Shown piece by piece: positions 15,991 through 24,719 of a stretch of DNA of 64,000 nt. Under the pieces are notes generated by a model. The model was not told the origin of the DNA and did no database searches. It was given only the letters and a program-made list of their open reading frames with translations. Made by a program: the position numbers and the translations under genes. The stretch lies in contig AP024710.1 in assembly GCA_024363285.1 (NCBI GenBank), positions 1,054,001-1,118,000 of the forward strand, read 5' to 3'. Within the stretch, counting starts at the first letter, position 1. Each line of letters begins with the position of its first letter. The stretch is from Leptolinea sp. HRD-7 (GTDB lineage: Bacteria; Chloroflexota; Anaerolineae; Anaerolineales; Anaerolineaceae).

Positions 15991-17904
15991 CTACAATCCC
16001 ATTTCGGAAGAGAGTATCTCCCATTTTTTCATCTCTTCATCCAGTTTGTGCTGGATGCGGGTGAAATTGGTTCCTAATTCAAATACTTTCTGTGGGTCAT
16101 CAGGGGGATTTTCCAGTTCTTTCCCGATGGTTTCAAGTTCATTCTCAAGACGAGAAATTTCCGCTTCCAGCTTTTGCATGGTTTCCTGCTGTTTGCGGGT
16201 GGGTTTCGTGGGTTTTGAATTAATGTGAATTGTTGAACCCGGTTTTGAAGCTGATGTTTTAACCGTAGATTCCAGTTTTAGGGCGGATTCTTTTTCTTGA
16301 CGGCGAAAGGCGGCGTATTCGCTGTAACTTCCGGGGAAGACCTGCATAGTGCGTTCTTCCGGCATCACATCCCATACCTGAGTGGCTAACGCGTCAATTA
16401 AATAGCGGTCGTGAGAAACGAGCAGTATTGTCCCGTCGAAATCCTGAAGCACATCCTGAAGAGCGTCCTGTGAAGCCAGGTCAAGGTGGTTGGTAGGTTC
16501 GTCAAGCAGCAACAGGTTCGCGCCGCTCAAGGCCAGGCAGGCGAGAGCCAGACGTCCTCTCTCACCACCGGATAGGCTTGAAACTTCCTTAAACACATCA
16601 TCGCCGGTAAACAGGAATTTTGCCAGGTAGTCGCGCACTTCGCCGGGCAACATCTTCGGAGAATTGCGGTTAATCTCTTCTATGAGCGTATTCTTCGGAT
16701 TGAGACCTTCATGCGCCTGGGCAAAATAGCCGATCTTCAGATTGGAGCCTAATATGGCTTCACCTTCCAACGCGGGGATCTGTCCCAGCAGAGTTTTAAG
16801 CAGTGTGGTCTTACCGGCGCCATTCGGGCCGATGACTGCCGCGCATTCACCACGTAGTAGAGTGAGTGCCGGCACAATGAACAACGGCCGTCCCTCATCT
16901 TCATAGCCTACAGATAAACCAGTTGTGCGCAGCACCAGGTCACCGGAACGGGCAGACGGACGTAGTGACAGCCGCAGCGAGTCGTTGGTCATGGGCCTGT
17001 CAAGTTTTTTATCTTCCATGAAGCGTTCGAGGCGTTTCAACCTTCCCTGTGCCTGACGTGTGTTTTGACCGGCCATGTTCCGCCGGATATATTCCATTTC
17101 CTTCTGAATGAACTCCTGCTGAGATTCCACTTCCTTTAATAAACGGATGCGGCGTTCTTCGCGCTGATGTTGGTAAGCGGAATAGTTGCCATGGTAAGTT
17201 TCAAAGCCGTTATCCATCTCCCAGATGGTGGTGGCTACCTGGTCAAGGAAGAACCGGTCATGCGAGATGACCAGTACCGCGCCCGGAAATTCTTTCAACG
17301 TGTTTTCCAGCCACTCTACGGCAGCAATATCCAGATGGTTGGTAGGCTCATCCAGCAGCAGCAGATCTGGTTGACTGAGCAGCAACCGGGCAAGCAGGGC
17401 GCGGGTCCGCTGGCCGCCGGAAAGCTGGTTGATAGGGCGTTTCGCGTCCGCGTCTGAAAAGCCCAGCCCGGTGAGGGTCTGGCGGATCTGGGTTTCGTAG
17501 GTGTAGCCGCCGGCAATCTCGAACTCGTGCTGTTTTTGACCGTAGGATTCCAGCAGATCGTCTGACGCGCCCGGTTGGCTCATGGCTTCTTCTAACCGAT
17601 GAAGTTCGTTTTGCCGCTCAAGCAGTTCTTGAAATGGTTTGAGGCATTCCTGCCAGAGGGTATGCTCACCGTTCAGGTTTGATTCCTGTGGCAGATAGCC
17701 AAGGCGCAAACCTCTTGCGCGAAATACAGAGCCGTTGCTGGCATCTTCTTCACCAACAATGATGCGCATCAAGGTGGTTTTCCCCACACCATTAGGCCCG
17801 ACAAGACCGATACGGGCTTTTTCTGGCAGGCTTAACGATATGTTTGTAAATAAGTCAACGGCGCCAAAGGACTTGCCAAGGCGCTCGGTAGTCAGTAAAG
17901 GCAT
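15991..17904 (-). CDS. ABC-F family ATP-binding protein (Uup/EttA-like)
   Basis: 637 residues with two ABC domains and no membrane segment. Domain 1: Walker A GLVGPNGVGKTT, signature LSGGQRTR, Walker B LLLLDEPTNHLD. Domain 2: AVIGPNGAGKTT, signature LSGGERGR, LLLLDEPTNHLD. Between them is the charged P-site tRNA interaction motif linker (YSAYQHQREERRIRLLKEVESQQEFIQKEMEYIRRNMAGQNTRQAQGR). The C-terminus has a coiled coil of about 70 residues, as in Uup. ABC-F proteins act on the ribosome in translation or antibiotic protection. It is convergent with the subtilase, stops only 6 bases apart, and stands upstream of nothing else on its strand. Confidence 0.93.
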   Translation of the reverse strand: MPLLTTERLGKSFGAVDLFTNISLSLPEKARIGLVGPNGVGKTTLMRIIVGEEDASNGSVFRARGLRLGYLPQESNLNGEHTLWQECLKPFQELLERQNELHRLEEAMSQPGASDDLLESYGQKQHEFEIAGGYTYETQIRQTLTGLGFSDADAKRPINQLSGGQRTRALLARLLLSQPDLLLLDEPTNHLDIAAVEWLENTLKEFPGAVLVISHDRFFLDQVATTIWEMDNGFETYHGNYSAYQHQREERRIRLLKEVESQQEFIQKEMEYIRRNMAGQNTRQAQGRLKRLERFMEDKKLDRPMTNDSLRLSLRPSARSGDLVLRTTGLSVGYEDEGRPLFIVPALTLLRGECAAVIGPNGAGKTTLLKTLLGQIPALEGEAILGSNLKIGYFAQAHEGLNPKNTLIEEINRNSPKMLPGEVRDYLAKFLFTGDDVFKEVSSLSGGERGRLALACLALSGANLLLLDEPTNHLDLASQDALQDVLQDFDGTILLVSHDRYLIDALATQVWDVMPEERTMQVFPGSYSEYAAFRRQEKESALKLESTVKTSASKPGSTIHINSKPTKPTRKQQETMQKLEAEISRLENELETIGKELENPPDDPQKVFELGTNFTRIQHKLDEEMKKWEILSSEMGL

Positions 17905-17960
17905 GGCTCTATTTTAATAGGAAAACGAGAATAATCTTGATTAATAGCTTTGACTTTTCT

Positions 17961-19235
17961 TTATTCACCGAATATCTCGGTGATGATAGTGTGTAAGCGC
18001 CGTTCCAGCATGGTATAAGAGAAATGACTGGAGGCAAGTTTGTAGTTGTATTCGGCTACTTCCGCTGCCTTTTCCGGGTTTAGAAGATAATAACGGGCAG
18101 TCTCTACAGTCTCGCGGGTGATATAACCGTCGAATTCAATAACCTTGAAGCCCTTTGGGCGGATATCAAAAGCATAAATGGAATAATTATTTACCATGAT
18201 CGGACGTTTGTAATACAGGGCTTCGAGAAAGGCGTTTCCAAACCCCTCAAAATCAGAAGGATATGTAACCAGCTCTGCCTGAGGATATACGTCTTCCAGA
18301 GTATATATATTACGGCCTTCTTCTGTTTTACCGCGTTTCTCTTTGATAATATCCGCGATGAAAAGAGTAGGCACTTTTAATTGTTCCGCGTATTCACGGA
18401 TATGGTTTTCATATTCATATCCTTCATCTCCGGAGGCATGAGAGATGACCAGTTTCGCGTTCAAATCCAACCGGCTGACAAGGTCGATAGCGTGTTCAAT
18501 TCCCTTTCGCTGCACGATGCGGGTGGGTTGAAGGATCAGATATTCATCTTTCGTTAAGCCTAGATCGCGGCGAACCTGGCGCGCGTAATCATCAACTGGC
18601 GGCGGCGGATTATCAAAATCCATCACATTGGGGATCAGAGTGCTGGAAATGCCGGTTCGCAGCGCCAGTTGATTGGAAGCTGATGAATTAATAACCACAT
18701 GCCGGATTGTGGGCATGTGTGGGGGGAAAACAGAGTTGAGGATATCCCAGACACAGTTGGTGAGAAAGCGTTTACGCTCCCAGAACATATCATGATGATG
18801 ACCGATTACCGGAAAGCCCGTCTCTGCTACCAGTTCGGCTATGGCCATTCCCAGTGGAAGATGAATAGGAATGGCCAGCACATTCTCCGCGATAAGCAGT
18901 TCAAGGTCAAATTCACTGATAAAACGATACAGTTCTGCCTTAAGCAGATTTTTCAATTCAAAGATTCGGTGGGTAACATCCGGAGGCCGGATCGGTTGAT
19001 TGAAGATCACATGGTTGATATATGTGATTTCTGGATGTTGGAAGAATGCCTCAGGGGTGATGTGACACACATCCGGAGGCCGATCACATACACCGGCAAA
19101 ATAAAAACATTTGTGTCCGGCTCGTTCCAGTACATTTGCCCATTTTTCTGTTTCCAGCGAAACGCCGTCAGTTCCTTGCAACCGAGTGGAAATAAAACCA
19201 ATCCGTAACAGACGATTCCATACACGCAGAGGCAT
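17961..19235 (-). CDS. Glycosyltransferase family 4 protein (last gene of the GpgS cluster)
   Basis: 424 residues, GT-B fold. N-terminal acceptor domain: RIGFISTRLQGTDGVSLETEKWANVLERAGH. The donor domain has the GT4 features PTRIVQRKGIEHAIDLV and EGFGNAFLEALYYKRPIMV (the E-x7-E pair). It should move a sugar from a nucleotide donor to a hydroxyl acceptor. As the last gene of the gpgS-phosphatase unit, a role in extending glucosylglycerate (for example to mannosylglucosylglycerate) or another glycan is plausible; this is inference from context. AAAGGATGG precedes the ATG. There are about 100 bases between this gene and the phosphatase, without a terminator. Confidence 0.85.
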   Translation of the reverse strand: MPLRVWNRLLRIGFISTRLQGTDGVSLETEKWANVLERAGHKCFYFAGVCDRPPDVCHITPEAFFQHPEITYINHVIFNQPIRPPDVTHRIFELKNLLKAELYRFISEFDLELLIAENVLAIPIHLPLGMAIAELVAETGFPVIGHHHDMFWERKRFLTNCVWDILNSVFPPHMPTIRHVVINSSASNQLALRTGISSTLIPNVMDFDNPPPPVDDYARQVRRDLGLTKDEYLILQPTRIVQRKGIEHAIDLVSRLDLNAKLVISHASGDEGYEYENHIREYAEQLKVPTLFIADIIKEKRGKTEEGRNIYTLEDVYPQAELVTYPSDFEGFGNAFLEALYYKRPIMVNNYSIYAFDIRPKGFKVIEFDGYITRETVETARYYLLNPEKAAEVAEYNYKLASSHFSYTMLERRLHTIITEIFGE

Positions 19236-19334
19236 ATTCCATCCTTTATTCAGTTGATTTAGAAGGGGAAATGTGATCTTTAGACCATTATAGGTATTAT
19301 TTTTGAAAAAGAAACCGGTTATCTGATGTTGATA

Positions 19335-19907
19335 CTACGAATAGGTTTTACCATCCCACCGGATAATTTCAGCTGTGGCATTCTCTTGAATGTGTGAATG
19401 CACGGTTTCCATCGGGTAGCCGCGCGCCTGGCAAAGCATAGTGGCAATGGCCAACCCGTGTGCCACCACCAGAACCGGGTGCTCGTATTCACCGGATGCG
19501 ATTTCATCTACACATTCACGGAAGCGTGATGCCAGTTCTGCCACTGATTCTCCGCCTGGTACTCGCGAGTTCACAGGGTCTTTGATGCGGTTTTCCAGTG
19601 TGTCTTTAAACTGCTGGATAACATCTGAAAAGAGCATACCCTGTACATCACCCTGATGGATTTCCCGAAGCCGTTGGTCATAAATCACGGGCAATCCCAG
19701 CGTATTAGAAATAATTCCGGCAGTTTGACGAGCACGCAATAGATCGCTGGAATAGATCGCGCTGAATTTTGTGGTCTTTAACTTTTCTGCCAGAGAACGA
19801 GCCTGTTGGAGCCCGGTTTCATTCAACGGGACATCTAATTGTCCCTGCAGCCGGCCTTCCAGATTCCAATCCGTCTGGCCGTGCCGAATAAGCCATATTT
19901 CCGTCAT
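19335..19907 (-). CDS. Histidine phosphatase family protein, candidate glucosyl-3-phosphoglycerate phosphatase
   Basis: 190 residues with the family start IWLIRHGQTDWNLEGRLQGQLDVPLNETG (RHG with catalytic His; second Arg in GRLQG), the Glu in RLREIHQGDVQGM and the second His in VLVVAHGLAIATML. It removes phosphate by a phospho-histidine intermediate. Mycobacterial GpgP, which dephosphorylates glucosyl-3-phosphoglycerate, belongs to this superfamily; the gene starts 37 bases after the gpgS-type gene, so that substrate is the best guess. Other substrates, such as phosphoglycerate or alpha-ribazole phosphate, are not excluded by the sequence. Confidence 0.85.
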   Translation of the reverse strand: MTEIWLIRHGQTDWNLEGRLQGQLDVPLNETGLQQARSLAEKLKTTKFSAIYSSDLLRARQTAGIISNTLGLPVIYDQRLREIHQGDVQGMLFSDVIQQFKDTLENRIKDPVNSRVPGGESVAELASRFRECVDEIASGEYEHPVLVVAHGLAIATMLCQARGYPMETVHSHIQENATAEIIRWDGKTYS

Positions 19908-19944
19908 TCACTTTTCCAAAAACATCAATTTTTAATCGCGCAGA

Positions 19945-21747
19945 TTACGCAATACCTCTCGCAGCACGATACTCAGGCAATTCTATCATCGGCGGACGTA
20001 CCAGTTCAGGAAGTTCTTCTACTTCAAGGAAATAGTTCTCACTGGCATAGTGGATGAGCTTCATGGATTTATTTACATCTTCAAGCAAAGAGCGGCCGTA
20101 CCGGCGTTCCAGCTGCCGAAAGATCGTCTGCAGAATCACAAATGACATTTTGCTCAACGCTTCAAGTGACTGGTTGTGGTGAATGCGCTCCAGCAGGTCC
20201 ACTTGCCCGATCGCGCTTAACCCAAATTTTTCAAAAATCTCAATGACCATGCCAATTTCAACCCCATATCCGGATGAAAATGAGATCTGTTCAAGAGCTT
20301 TACGCCGTCCGCCATATTCACCGGCGAGTGGTTGGATGATTCCGGAGAGTTCAGGGTAAAACAGGTTGATCATCGGGCGGGCCGTTAATTCCGTAACACG
20401 GCCGCCGGCGGCAGACTGCAGGCGGTCTTCACTTTTCAACGGCCTCTGATAAAAACCTTTAACCAATTGCAATTTCGGGTTATTGAGCAGAGGGCCCAGA
20501 ACACCATAAACAAAACGCGGGTGAATATTCACGATATCCGTGTCGATCCACATAACGATATCCCCTTTGGTGACCAGCAGACTCTTCCAAAGTGCTTCAC
20601 CTTTTCCGCGGCGAGGACCATAATCAGGCAGTAATTCCTGATGAATATAAACGGGAATACCCAGTTTCCGGGCTATTTCTCGTGTGGAATCACTGGAAGC
20701 GGAATCAATCAGCACAATTTCGTCTAAAAGAGGATATTGTTCCATCAAGGCTGATTTGACCGTCTCAATAACCGTGCCGACGGTTTCTTCTTCGTTTAGC
20801 GCCGGCAGAGCCAGACTAATGGTTAGATTTTGTTTTTCCTTCTTTTCAACCAACCTCGCCAGATCGTCAAATTCAGCGGCGTGATAGGTGTTTTCGGCAA
20901 ACCAGCGGTCAACCAGCAGGCTGATCGCCCGGGCGCCGGACATGGCGCCTTCTGTCCCGCTCCATTTTTGCGGGGGAAGCCCCTTACGGCGAACCATGAT
21001 GGTAGTGCAGGGCGCGTGCAGGAATAGACTGGTGGCCGGGTCAAAGGGGAGAACCCCTTTGGCAGAAGCACCCAGGATTAAGATGTCTTTGTTCACCGCG
21101 AAATTCTTTATCGATTCAGCCGCATTTTCGGATTCGTCACGATGAAAGATCACATCCGGCAACGTAGGAAGAATTTTTTCCAAACCTTTGAAAGGTTCAT
21201 CGGAATGATGATTCTTGCCAGAAGAGAAGTGAATCACTTCAAGGTCTGATTTCGGGATAGACATACCCAGGCGCAGCGCGAGTTCAGCCGAAGGTCCGCC
21301 GCGTACCGGGACAAGAATGTGTGGAAGGTTAGAAGGCCAATCTCCCCGTAAGATGGCCAGATCACAGGGAACAACGGTTATGTATTCTTCTTTTATTCCC
21401 CATGGGCCTGTGAAATGGGTTGGGTATTCAAGAAGAACCAGATTGCCTTTTTCACGGGCGATAAGTTTCCATAAGTCACGCCAGGGTTGGGGTGATACAA
21501 CCAGTTCAGGGGGAGTTTTCAGTCCTTCGCGTTCCGCGATGGTTTGAAGGTGTGCACGAAGTTTACGTGCCTGTTCGGTTTTTTCACTTGGCGATGTGCC
21601 GGGAGGTACTACCAGCAATCCTACTAGACGTATCTCAACCCCCAATGAGGCGGCAGCAGCCAGTGATGCCGGTATATCTGTATCAAAAAAAACGGGAAGG
21701 ACAACCTTTCGAAAAGGTCTGAACAAACGCTCATTTGTTGTTGACAT
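19945..21747 (-). CDS. gpgS: Fusion of universal-stress-protein-like domains to glucosyl-3-phosphoglycerate synthase (GT81)
   Basis: 600 residues. Residues 1-280 look like two USP-like alpha/beta domains (VVLPVFFDTDIPASLAAAASLG; HILVPVRGGPSAELALRLGMSI; DILILGASAKGVLPFDPATS; CTTIMVRRKG). Residues about 285-600 match GpgS: LLVDRWFAENTYHAAEF, ISLALPALNEEETVG, PRRGKGEALWKSL, MWIDTDIVNIHPRFV (DxD), GGRVTELTARPMINLFYPEL, GIIQPLAGEYGGRR, GYGVEIGM and a C-terminal RPPM. GpgS transfers glucose from an NDP-donor to 3-phosphoglycerate, the first step to glucosylglycerate, a compatible solute and glycan primer. The start is ATG 21747, 2 bases after the upstream stop; a TTG at 21753 overlaps that stop. 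USP fused to GpgS is not the usual form I know. Confidence 0.88.
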   Translation of the reverse strand: MSTTNERLFRPFRKVVLPVFFDTDIPASLAAAASLGVEIRLVGLLVVPPGTSPSEKTEQARKLRAHLQTIAEREGLKTPPELVVSPQPWRDLWKLIAREKGNLVLLEYPTHFTGPWGIKEEYITVVPCDLAILRGDWPSNLPHILVPVRGGPSAELALRLGMSIPKSDLEVIHFSSGKNHHSDEPFKGLEKILPTLPDVIFHRDESENAAESIKNFAVNKDILILGASAKGVLPFDPATSLFLHAPCTTIMVRRKGLPPQKWSGTEGAMSGARAISLLVDRWFAENTYHAAEFDDLARLVEKKEKQNLTISLALPALNEEETVGTVIETVKSALMEQYPLLDEIVLIDSASSDSTREIARKLGIPVYIHQELLPDYGPRRGKGEALWKSLLVTKGDIVMWIDTDIVNIHPRFVYGVLGPLLNNPKLQLVKGFYQRPLKSEDRLQSAAGGRVTELTARPMINLFYPELSGIIQPLAGEYGGRRKALEQISFSSGYGVEIGMVIEIFEKFGLSAIGQVDLLERIHHNQSLEALSKMSFVILQTIFRQLERRYGRSLLEDVNKSMKLIHYASENYFLEVEELPELVRPPMIELPEYRAARGIA

Positions 21748-21749
21748 GT

Positions 21750-22973
21750 TCAATTTACCTTATTTAAGAGCGGAGCAATGCGAGTTTGATATATCGCTTC
21801 CCAGGTGAAAGCGTTACGGATCTTAATTCTCAGATTATAGGTGGCACTTTCCATCAGTGTTTGCGCGATCATCCGGGCAATTTTTCCGGGTTTCTCGTCC
21901 GGATCAAAATAAGAAGCCCATACGCCAGCCAACGCGCGGAGAGGAGGCAGGTCGCTGCAGAAAATCGGTTTCATGGCTATTCCGGCTTCTAAAATGGGAA
22001 TTCCAAAACCTTCTTCGCGGCTGGGTAATATCATGGCGTCAGCCAGCCGGAAAAAACCGGCTACACTTTCTGTTTCGAGTCCGTCAGGTACATGTTCGGC
22101 CATCAAATGAATGCAGCCTTCCATGCCAATCATCTTGCGTAATGAAGTCAGTTTCTTTAAATATTCCACATTGGCCGGATTATGCGCGCCCAGAGGTCCG
22201 GTGATCACCAACTGCGCGGCTGGAAGATGTTCACGCAAATGGGCAAGAGTCTCCATGGCCAGTTCGAGATTCTTACGTTTCGTCACGCGGACCGGGGTTA
22301 AGAGCAACGGTGCCGCATGATAAAGGTTTAACTGGGTGGCCAGTGTATGAACCTGTTTATTCAATGCCAGAAAACTCTGTAAGTCTATTCCGGCAGGGAT
22401 AACATGGATGGCATCCGGAGAAAGACGGGTAAGAGCCGAGAATTCCTTGCGGCGTTCTTCTGAAACAACAACCTGCGTAACTCCAGGCCAGGCAGTGCGC
22501 AGCAGGTCCCACGGGTAGCCATCATATAGTTCAGGTTGATAGCGCGGCGTTGTCCACGCCAGGTCATGGTGCCACAAAATGATGCGGGGAGACTCGGCTT
22601 TTCGAGACATGTTGAATAACGCAGTGGTGAGCGCCAGGTTCTTATTCAGCGAAGCCACATTGTGCACAATGAGAACATCCACGCCGGTTAGAGCCCGGTC
22701 AAGATCATGCTCGATCTGGCTAACAAGCGGTTCAAAATCGTCCGGCACAACCCCGTTATCAAGGGATGCCTTTGTATTTAAGACTCTGGGATGGCGGGAA
22801 TCCAGTAGCGGCAAAATGTCGACCGGATATCGCGCATCAATTGTTTCACCGCGGCCGGCAAATATTCGCACTGAATGTCCTGCGCTGCTGATACATTGCG
22901 CGTGGCTCAGAATGACAGATTCCACTCCCCCAACGACCGGCGGTGCTGCATAGTGCATGATTCCAACATACAT
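21750..22973 (-). CDS. Glycosyltransferase family 4 protein (first gene of the GpgS cluster)
   Basis: 407 residues, GT-B fold: N-terminal MYVGIMHYAAPPVVGGVESVILSHAQCISSAGH (Gly-rich acceptor loop) and C-terminal PVRVTKRKNLELAMETLAHL and REEGFGIPILEAGIAMKPIFCSDLPPLR (GT4 E-x7-E). It differs clearly from the other GT4 of the cluster. The acceptor is unknown; the strict linkage with gpgS suggests a linked glucosylglycerate product or glycan. Start ATG 22973 has AAAGGAG 7 bases before it; the frame opens to 23000 without a better site. It is driven by the promoter at 22999-23026 and leads the four-gene minus-strand unit. Confidence 0.87.
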   Translation of the reverse strand: MYVGIMHYAAPPVVGGVESVILSHAQCISSAGHSVRIFAGRGETIDARYPVDILPLLDSRHPRVLNTKASLDNGVVPDDFEPLVSQIEHDLDRALTGVDVLIVHNVASLNKNLALTTALFNMSRKAESPRIILWHHDLAWTTPRYQPELYDGYPWDLLRTAWPGVTQVVVSEERRKEFSALTRLSPDAIHVIPAGIDLQSFLALNKQVHTLATQLNLYHAAPLLLTPVRVTKRKNLELAMETLAHLREHLPAAQLVITGPLGAHNPANVEYLKKLTSLRKMIGMEGCIHLMAEHVPDGLETESVAGFFRLADAMILPSREEGFGIPILEAGIAMKPIFCSDLPPLRALAGVWASYFDPDEKPGKIARMIAQTLMESATYNLRIKIRNAFTWEAIYQTRIAPLLNKVN

Positions 22974-22998
22974 GCAATGCTCCTTTCCCTTGTCCATC

Positions 22999-23026
22999 AT
23001 TATACCGGAAGCAAAATTAGAGTCAA
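22999..23026 (-). promoter_or_regulatory. Promoter of the GT4-gpgS-phosphatase-GT4 operon
   Basis: Minus strand: TTGACT (23026-23021), 16-base spacer, TATAAT (23004-22999). The predicted start near 22992 leaves about 20 bases of leader including the AAAGGAG site of the first GT4 gene. Confidence 0.75.
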
Positions 23027-23043
23027 ACCGGCATAGAGACGTG

Positions 23044-23077
23044 TGCTATAATTTTTCTGCTACTCAATAATTGAGTA
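23044..23077 (+). promoter_or_regulatory. Extended -10 promoter with palindromic operator for the first PadR gene
   Basis: An extended -10 (TG, one base, TATAAT at 23047-23052) is followed by the perfect 17-base palindrome TACTCAATAATTGAGTA (23061-23077), which begins about 2 bases after the predicted transcription start and ends 7 bases before the ATG. PadR proteins commonly repress themselves through such dyads, so this is the likely autoregulatory operator and may control the importer operon. Confidence 0.65.
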
Positions 23078-23084
23078 TTTGAAT

Positions 23085-23645
23085 ATGTCACCCAGAAAAA
23101 AAGAAGTTGTCTCTCCGATGGAATTCATCTTGCTCGGGTATATTTATCAAAACCCGATGCATGGGTATGATGTATTCAAAATGCTTAATAAGCCTGGGGG
23201 TATTTCAATGATCTGGCATATTAACCAGAGTAATCTATATGCCATGCTGGATGGACTGGAAAACAGGGGGTACCTGTTCTCACAACTATTACAGATGGGT
23301 AATTCTCCCACACGCAAGGAATTCCATATCACATCAAGCGGAACGACCGTTTTTGAACAGTGGGTACGTGAACCTGTATTACATGGCCGTGAGATGCGTC
23401 AAATATTTCTTGCTAAATTATTCTTTGCATCCAAAATTGACTCAGAAACCGCCAGATCACTGGTGCATAAGCAATTAAGCATCGCCCACCTTTGGTTGGA
23501 AGAGATCGAGGCAAACAGGAATTTCCATACTGTTGAAGATGAATTTGATCATCTGGTGCTAAATTCCCGAAAAATCCAAATCCAGGGATGGTTGGATTGG
23601 TTGAGCGCTTGCGCGCGTAGTCAAATAGTCGGGCAGCAGAATTGA
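23085..23645 (+). CDS. PadR-family transcriptional regulator
   Basis: 186 residues. The winged-helix domain is of PadR type: SPMEFILLGYIYQNPMHGYDVFKML, WHINQSNLYAMLDGLENRGYL and the wing GNSPTRKEFHITSSGTTVFEQWV. The C-terminal half (about residues 100-186) is the helical dimerisation domain of the AphA-like subgroup. Start is ATG 23085 (a TTG at 23079 is also in frame); there is no ribosome site. It is followed after 57 bases by a FecCD-type importer on the same strand, which it probably regulates. Its own operator is the palindrome at 23061-23077. Confidence 0.9.
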   Translation: MSPRKKEVVSPMEFILLGYIYQNPMHGYDVFKMLNKPGGISMIWHINQSNLYAMLDGLENRGYLFSQLLQMGNSPTRKEFHITSSGTTVFEQWVREPVLHGREMRQIFLAKLFFASKIDSETARSLVHKQLSIAHLWLEEIEANRNFHTVEDEFDHLVLNSRKIQIQGWLDWLSACARSQIVGQQN

Positions 23646-23702
23646 CCTGTATCCTGTATTGCCATTCTCAGTTGTGACTTATCCTTTTACTAGAGGTATG
23701 TG

Positions 23703-24719
23703 ATGAATTTCGATCAACCTGAGGAAAAGACAAAAAATGGTGTAAAAATTCTTCTTATTCTTGCAGTAACATTGATTATCGGGATAGGTTTGTCTTTACT
23801 TATTGGGCGGTATCCTTCATTAAAATTTTTGACTCCAACTGAGATCGCGGGGGATGAGTTGGGAAAAAAGCTGGTGATGAATCTGCGTTTTCCACGCATA
23901 CTGATCGCGGTACTGCTGGGAATGTCACTATCAACAGCGGGGCTTGTTTTTCAAATGATCTTTAGTAATCCTCTGGTTGAACCAGGATTTCTTGGTGTTT
24001 CACAGGGAGCCTCGTTTGGGGCTGCCATCGCGATCATTTTTCTCGAAAACACCGCCTGGCTGGTTCAATTATCAGCCGCATTATTTGCTGTCCTTGGGCT
24101 CGCATTATCATATTATCTCGCGCACCGTTTGCGGTATGGAGGTTGGGTTCTTCGGCTGATCCTGGCGGGTATTGCCATTTCTGCCTTATTTTCATCTGGT
24201 GTAGGTCTATTGAAATATTTGGCTGACCCGCTAACTCAACTGCCCGAAATCACTTTCTGGTTACTGGGCGGTCTATCTGGCAGTACCTGGAATCGTTTTT
24301 TTAGTATTTTACCGATTGTCACAGTCAGCCTATTGGTTATGATCCTGCTTCGCTGGCGGTTGAATCTGCTGACCCTGAGTGACGCGGCTTCATTTTCTAT
24401 GGGCGCGTCTCCGAAAGTGGAACGAGGGATCATGTTGGGCGCGGCTGTACTGGCGACGGCTTCCGTGATTTCTGTCAGCGGCATGGTGACATGGGTTGGT
24501 TTGATCATCCCACACATCGCGCGCCGTATTTTTGGTGCGGATGCCCGCCGAACAATGCCGGCCACCTTGATCCTTGGTGGATTGTTCACCTTACTCTGTG
24601 ATGATCTTTCGAGAATTTTAATGCCAGGTGAAATTCCTCTGGGGATCATCACCTCTTTATTCGGTGCCATCAGCTTTATTATGTTGCTTTCTATGACCGG
24701 GGTGAAAAGCCAACGATGA
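23703..24719 (+). CDS. FecCD-family ABC transporter permease (iron-siderophore, haem or cobalamin type)
   Basis: 338 residues with about nine to ten membrane segments. Family text includes RFPRILIAVLLGMSLSTAGLVFQMIFSNPLVEPGFLGVSQGASFGAAIAI, WLLGGLSGSTW, ISVSGMVTWVGLIIPHIARRIFG (the coupling region for the ATPase) and GEIPLGIITSLFGAISFI. It forms the channel of a type II importer. Start: ATG 23703 (a GTG directly before it at 23700 is possible), AGAGG upstream. No periplasmic binding-protein gene is in the operon or nearby, so the substrate is unknown. It overlaps the ATPase gene by ATGA. Confidence 0.92.
   Translation: MNFDQPEEKTKNGVKILLILAVTLIIGIGLSLLIGRYPSLKFLTPTEIAGDELGKKLVMNLRFPRILIAVLLGMSLSTAGLVFQMIFSNPLVEPGFLGVSQGASFGAAIAIIFLENTAWLVQLSAALFAVLGLALSYYLAHRLRYGGWVLRLILAGIAISALFSSGVGLLKYLADPLTQLPEITFWLLGGLSGSTWNRFFSILPIVTVSLLVMILLRWRLNLLTLSDAASFSMGASPKVERGIMLGAAVLATASVISVSGMVTWVGLIIPHIARRIFGADARRTMPATLILGGLFTLLCDDLSRILMPGEIPLGIITSLFGAISFIMLLSMTGVKSQR

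Noticed and set aside
15991-17904. ABC-F gene considered as antibiotic resistance determinant
   Set aside because: The C-terminal coiled coil and linker look like housekeeping Uup/EttA types; nothing nearby suggests a resistance island.
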